From Thermoplasmata archaeon (GTDB lineage Archaea; Thermoplasmatota; Thermoplasmata; Lutacidiplasmatales; UBA184): a stretch of 6,032 bases of DNA. Within the stretch, counting starts at the first letter, position 1. Every line of letters starts with the position of its first letter. Position numbers and translations under genes: made by a program. This document shows positions 5,348 to 6,032 of this stretch, piece after piece. Where the stretch lies: NCBI GenBank assembly GCA_021828715.1, contig JAJZDF010000043.1, forward strand, positions 1-6,032. The letters run 5' to 3'. The notes under the pieces were generated by a model. That model saw only the letters and a program-made list of their open reading frames with translations, did no database searches and was not told the DNA's origin.

Positions 5348-5366
5348 GCCGGGCCCCCGGCCCGGC
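5348..5366. repeat. Strong GC hairpin in the COG1340-herA intergenic region
   Basis: GCCGGGCC (5348-5355) pairs perfectly with GGCCCGGC (5359-5366) around a CCC loop. It lies upstream of the coiled-coil gene's TATA box and far upstream of herA. There is no adjacent T-run, so a terminator role is not supported. It may be a protein-binding inverted repeat or a by-product of extreme GC content. Confidence 0.45.
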
Positions 5367-5455
5367 TCCGCCGTACCCGCCGGTCCTCCCACGAGGCTCC
5401 GCCGTCCGGGGGCCCTCCGATCGTCCGCCCGTCCGGCGGCCCCGCGGGAGCGCCC

Positions 5456-5469
5456 GCCGTCCGGACGGC
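5456..5469. promoter_or_regulatory. 14-bp perfect palindrome upstream of the herA promoter
   Basis: GCCGTCCGGACGGC reads the same on both strands. It lies about 55 bp upstream of the herA TATA box. Its half GCCGTCCGG also occurs at 5401-5409, and a related GTCCGGCGG is at 5431-5439. Such symmetry is typical of a dimeric-regulator operator, but in DNA this GC-rich palindromes also arise by chance. From 5314 to 5523 no coding sequence, RNA gene or other element is recognisable. Confidence 0.4.
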
Positions 5470-5523
5470 CGCCGCGGAGGGCTCCCCGCCGCGCCCCCGG
5501 GAGCGTTACCCCTGCCGCGTCAC

Positions 5524-5531
5524 GCTAATAT
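5524..5531 (+). promoter_or_regulatory. TATA box of the HerA-like gene
   Basis: GCTAATAT is the only AT-rich stretch in this part of the intergenic region. Its centre is about 27 nt before the GTG at 5556, so transcription is expected to begin at or within a few bases of that codon. The TAA inside it is also an in-frame stop for the HerA reading frame, which limits how far upstream the gene can start. Confidence 0.6.
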
Positions 5532-5555
5532 CCGCCGCCCTCGCTGAAACGCCTC

Positions 5556-6032
5556 GTGGAGGAGGTCGGCCGCATCTTCGGGGACGTCGGGCTCGGCCGG
5601 TTTCACCTCAGCCTGAGCATCCCGGTCGAGCGCGGCGACTACCTCACGGTCGTCGACGAGCAGCACGGCAAGGTCCTCTGCCAGCTCGACGATCTTCGCC
5701 GGAAGAGCGACCTCGACCTGGAGAGGGCCGGGGCGCTGCAGCCGAGCGAGGAGGCCACCCTCCACGAGAGCATGCTCGGGGAGGCGCGGATCGTGGGGTA
5801 CCGGGACGCCCAGGGACTCGTCAAGATCCCGACGATCCCGTTCCGGCCGGGCGCCCACGTCTTCCGGGCCGAGGAGCCGCTGATCGCCGAGGTCCTCGGC
5901 TTGGGGCATCACTCCAACACCGGGGCCTACGTCGGCCTGCTGCGGAACCACTCGCTCCGGGTCGAGCTCGACATCAATCAGCTCGTCCAGCGCCACGTCA
6001 GCGTCCTCGCGAAGACCGGGGGCGGCAAGAGC
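5556..6032 (+). CDS. herA: HerA-like DNA translocase ATPase, N-terminal part, cut by the window end
   Basis: This is the N-terminal 159 residues of an ATPase of the HerA/FtsK superfamily. HerA forms a hexameric ring that moves along DNA and works with the NurA nuclease and Mre11-Rad50 in resecting double-strand breaks. The visible part begins with a beta-rich HAS-barrel-like domain (HLSLSIPVERGDYLTVVD, then GEARIVGYRD). It continues through EPLIAEVLGL and TGAYVGLLRNHSLRVELDIN, and reaches the Walker A motif VSVLAKTGGGKS exactly at the window edge. The first motif residue is Ala rather than Gly, which I believe is tolerated in archaeal HerA proteins. Walker B, the arginine finger and the C terminus lie outside. 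GTG 5556 is chosen as start because the TATA box sits about 27 nt upstream; a CTG at 5544 is less likely. Another HerA-clade translocase cannot be excluded without the rest. Confidence 0.88.
   Translation, partial: MEEVGRIFGDVGLGRFHLSLSIPVERGDYLTVVDEQHGKVLCQLDDLRRKSDLDLERAGALQPSEEATLHESMLGEARIVGYRDAQGLVKIPTIPFRPGAHVFRAEEPLIAEVLGLGHHSNTGAYVGLLRNHSLRVELDINQLVQRHVSVLAKTGGGKS

Noticed and set aside
5252..5392. A 47-residue N-terminal extension of the coiled-coil protein
   Set aside because: It crosses the TTTATAT box, is Pro/Gly/Arg-rich and non-helical, and would make the protein longer than its family.
5520..5996. A 158-codon minus-strand open frame near the right end
   Set aside because: It is antisense to the HerA-like gene, whose frame reaches a Walker A motif and is clearly the coding one.
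1..6032. Search for CRISPR arrays, tRNA or rRNA genes, insertion sequences, integrases and toxin or defence genes
   Set aside because: No regularly spaced direct repeats, cloverleaf-like stretches, transposase motifs or defence-type domains were seen.

Overview
The window comes from a GC-rich archaeal chromosome. The evidence is an archaeal ribosomal/RNA polymerase cluster (eL18, uL13, uS9, RpoN/Rpb10), a HerA-type DNA translocase, a PRC-barrel protein of the archaeal type, a COG1340-type coiled-coil protein, and TATA-box promoters about 25-30 nt upstream of start codons. The mix of families (Roadblock/LC7, V4R, PRC-barrel, COG1340) and the high GC would suit a GC-rich Thermoplasmatota-like or other euryarchaeal lineage. 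That placement is inference, because no 16S or other decisive marker is present.

Layout from left to right. (1) 45-1466, minus strand: a tight operon rpl18e-rpl13-rps9-rpoN with overlapping or nearly touching genes, led by its own TATA box at about 1495-1504. (2) 1563-2168, minus strand: an unrecognised membrane protein with five predicted helices, apparently read from a leaderless GTG start. (3) 2376-3480, plus strand: a two-gene unit with an 80-residue PRC-barrel protein resembling the archaeal division proteins CdpB, followed by a GT2 glycosyltransferase that starts on a TTG inside the end of the first gene. (4) 3509-4286, minus strand: a two-gene unit with a V4R-domain protein and a Roadblock/LC7 protein, from a strong TATATA promoter. 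(5) 4382-5251, minus strand: a COG1340-type coiled-coil protein. (6) 5556 to the window end, plus strand: the N-terminal third or so of a HerA-like ATPase, cut by the window edge just after its Walker A motif.

The genes form several small transcription units rather than one pathway. The ribosomal cluster is housekeeping. The PRC-barrel/glycosyltransferase pair may link cell division or envelope organisation to surface glycosylation. The V4R/Roadblock pair looks like a ligand-sensing and GTPase-regulating module, although no GTPase gene is in view. COG1340 and herA diverge from a very GC-rich intergenic region of about 300 bp that holds both promoters, a strong hairpin and a 14-bp perfect palindrome.

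I see no mobile element, CRISPR array, tRNA, rRNA or defence island. Most of the window is ordinary archaeal core genome. The items that deserve a second look are the CdpB-like/GT2 coupling, the V4R/Roadblock pair, the non-ATG and leaderless starts, and the palindromes in front of herA.
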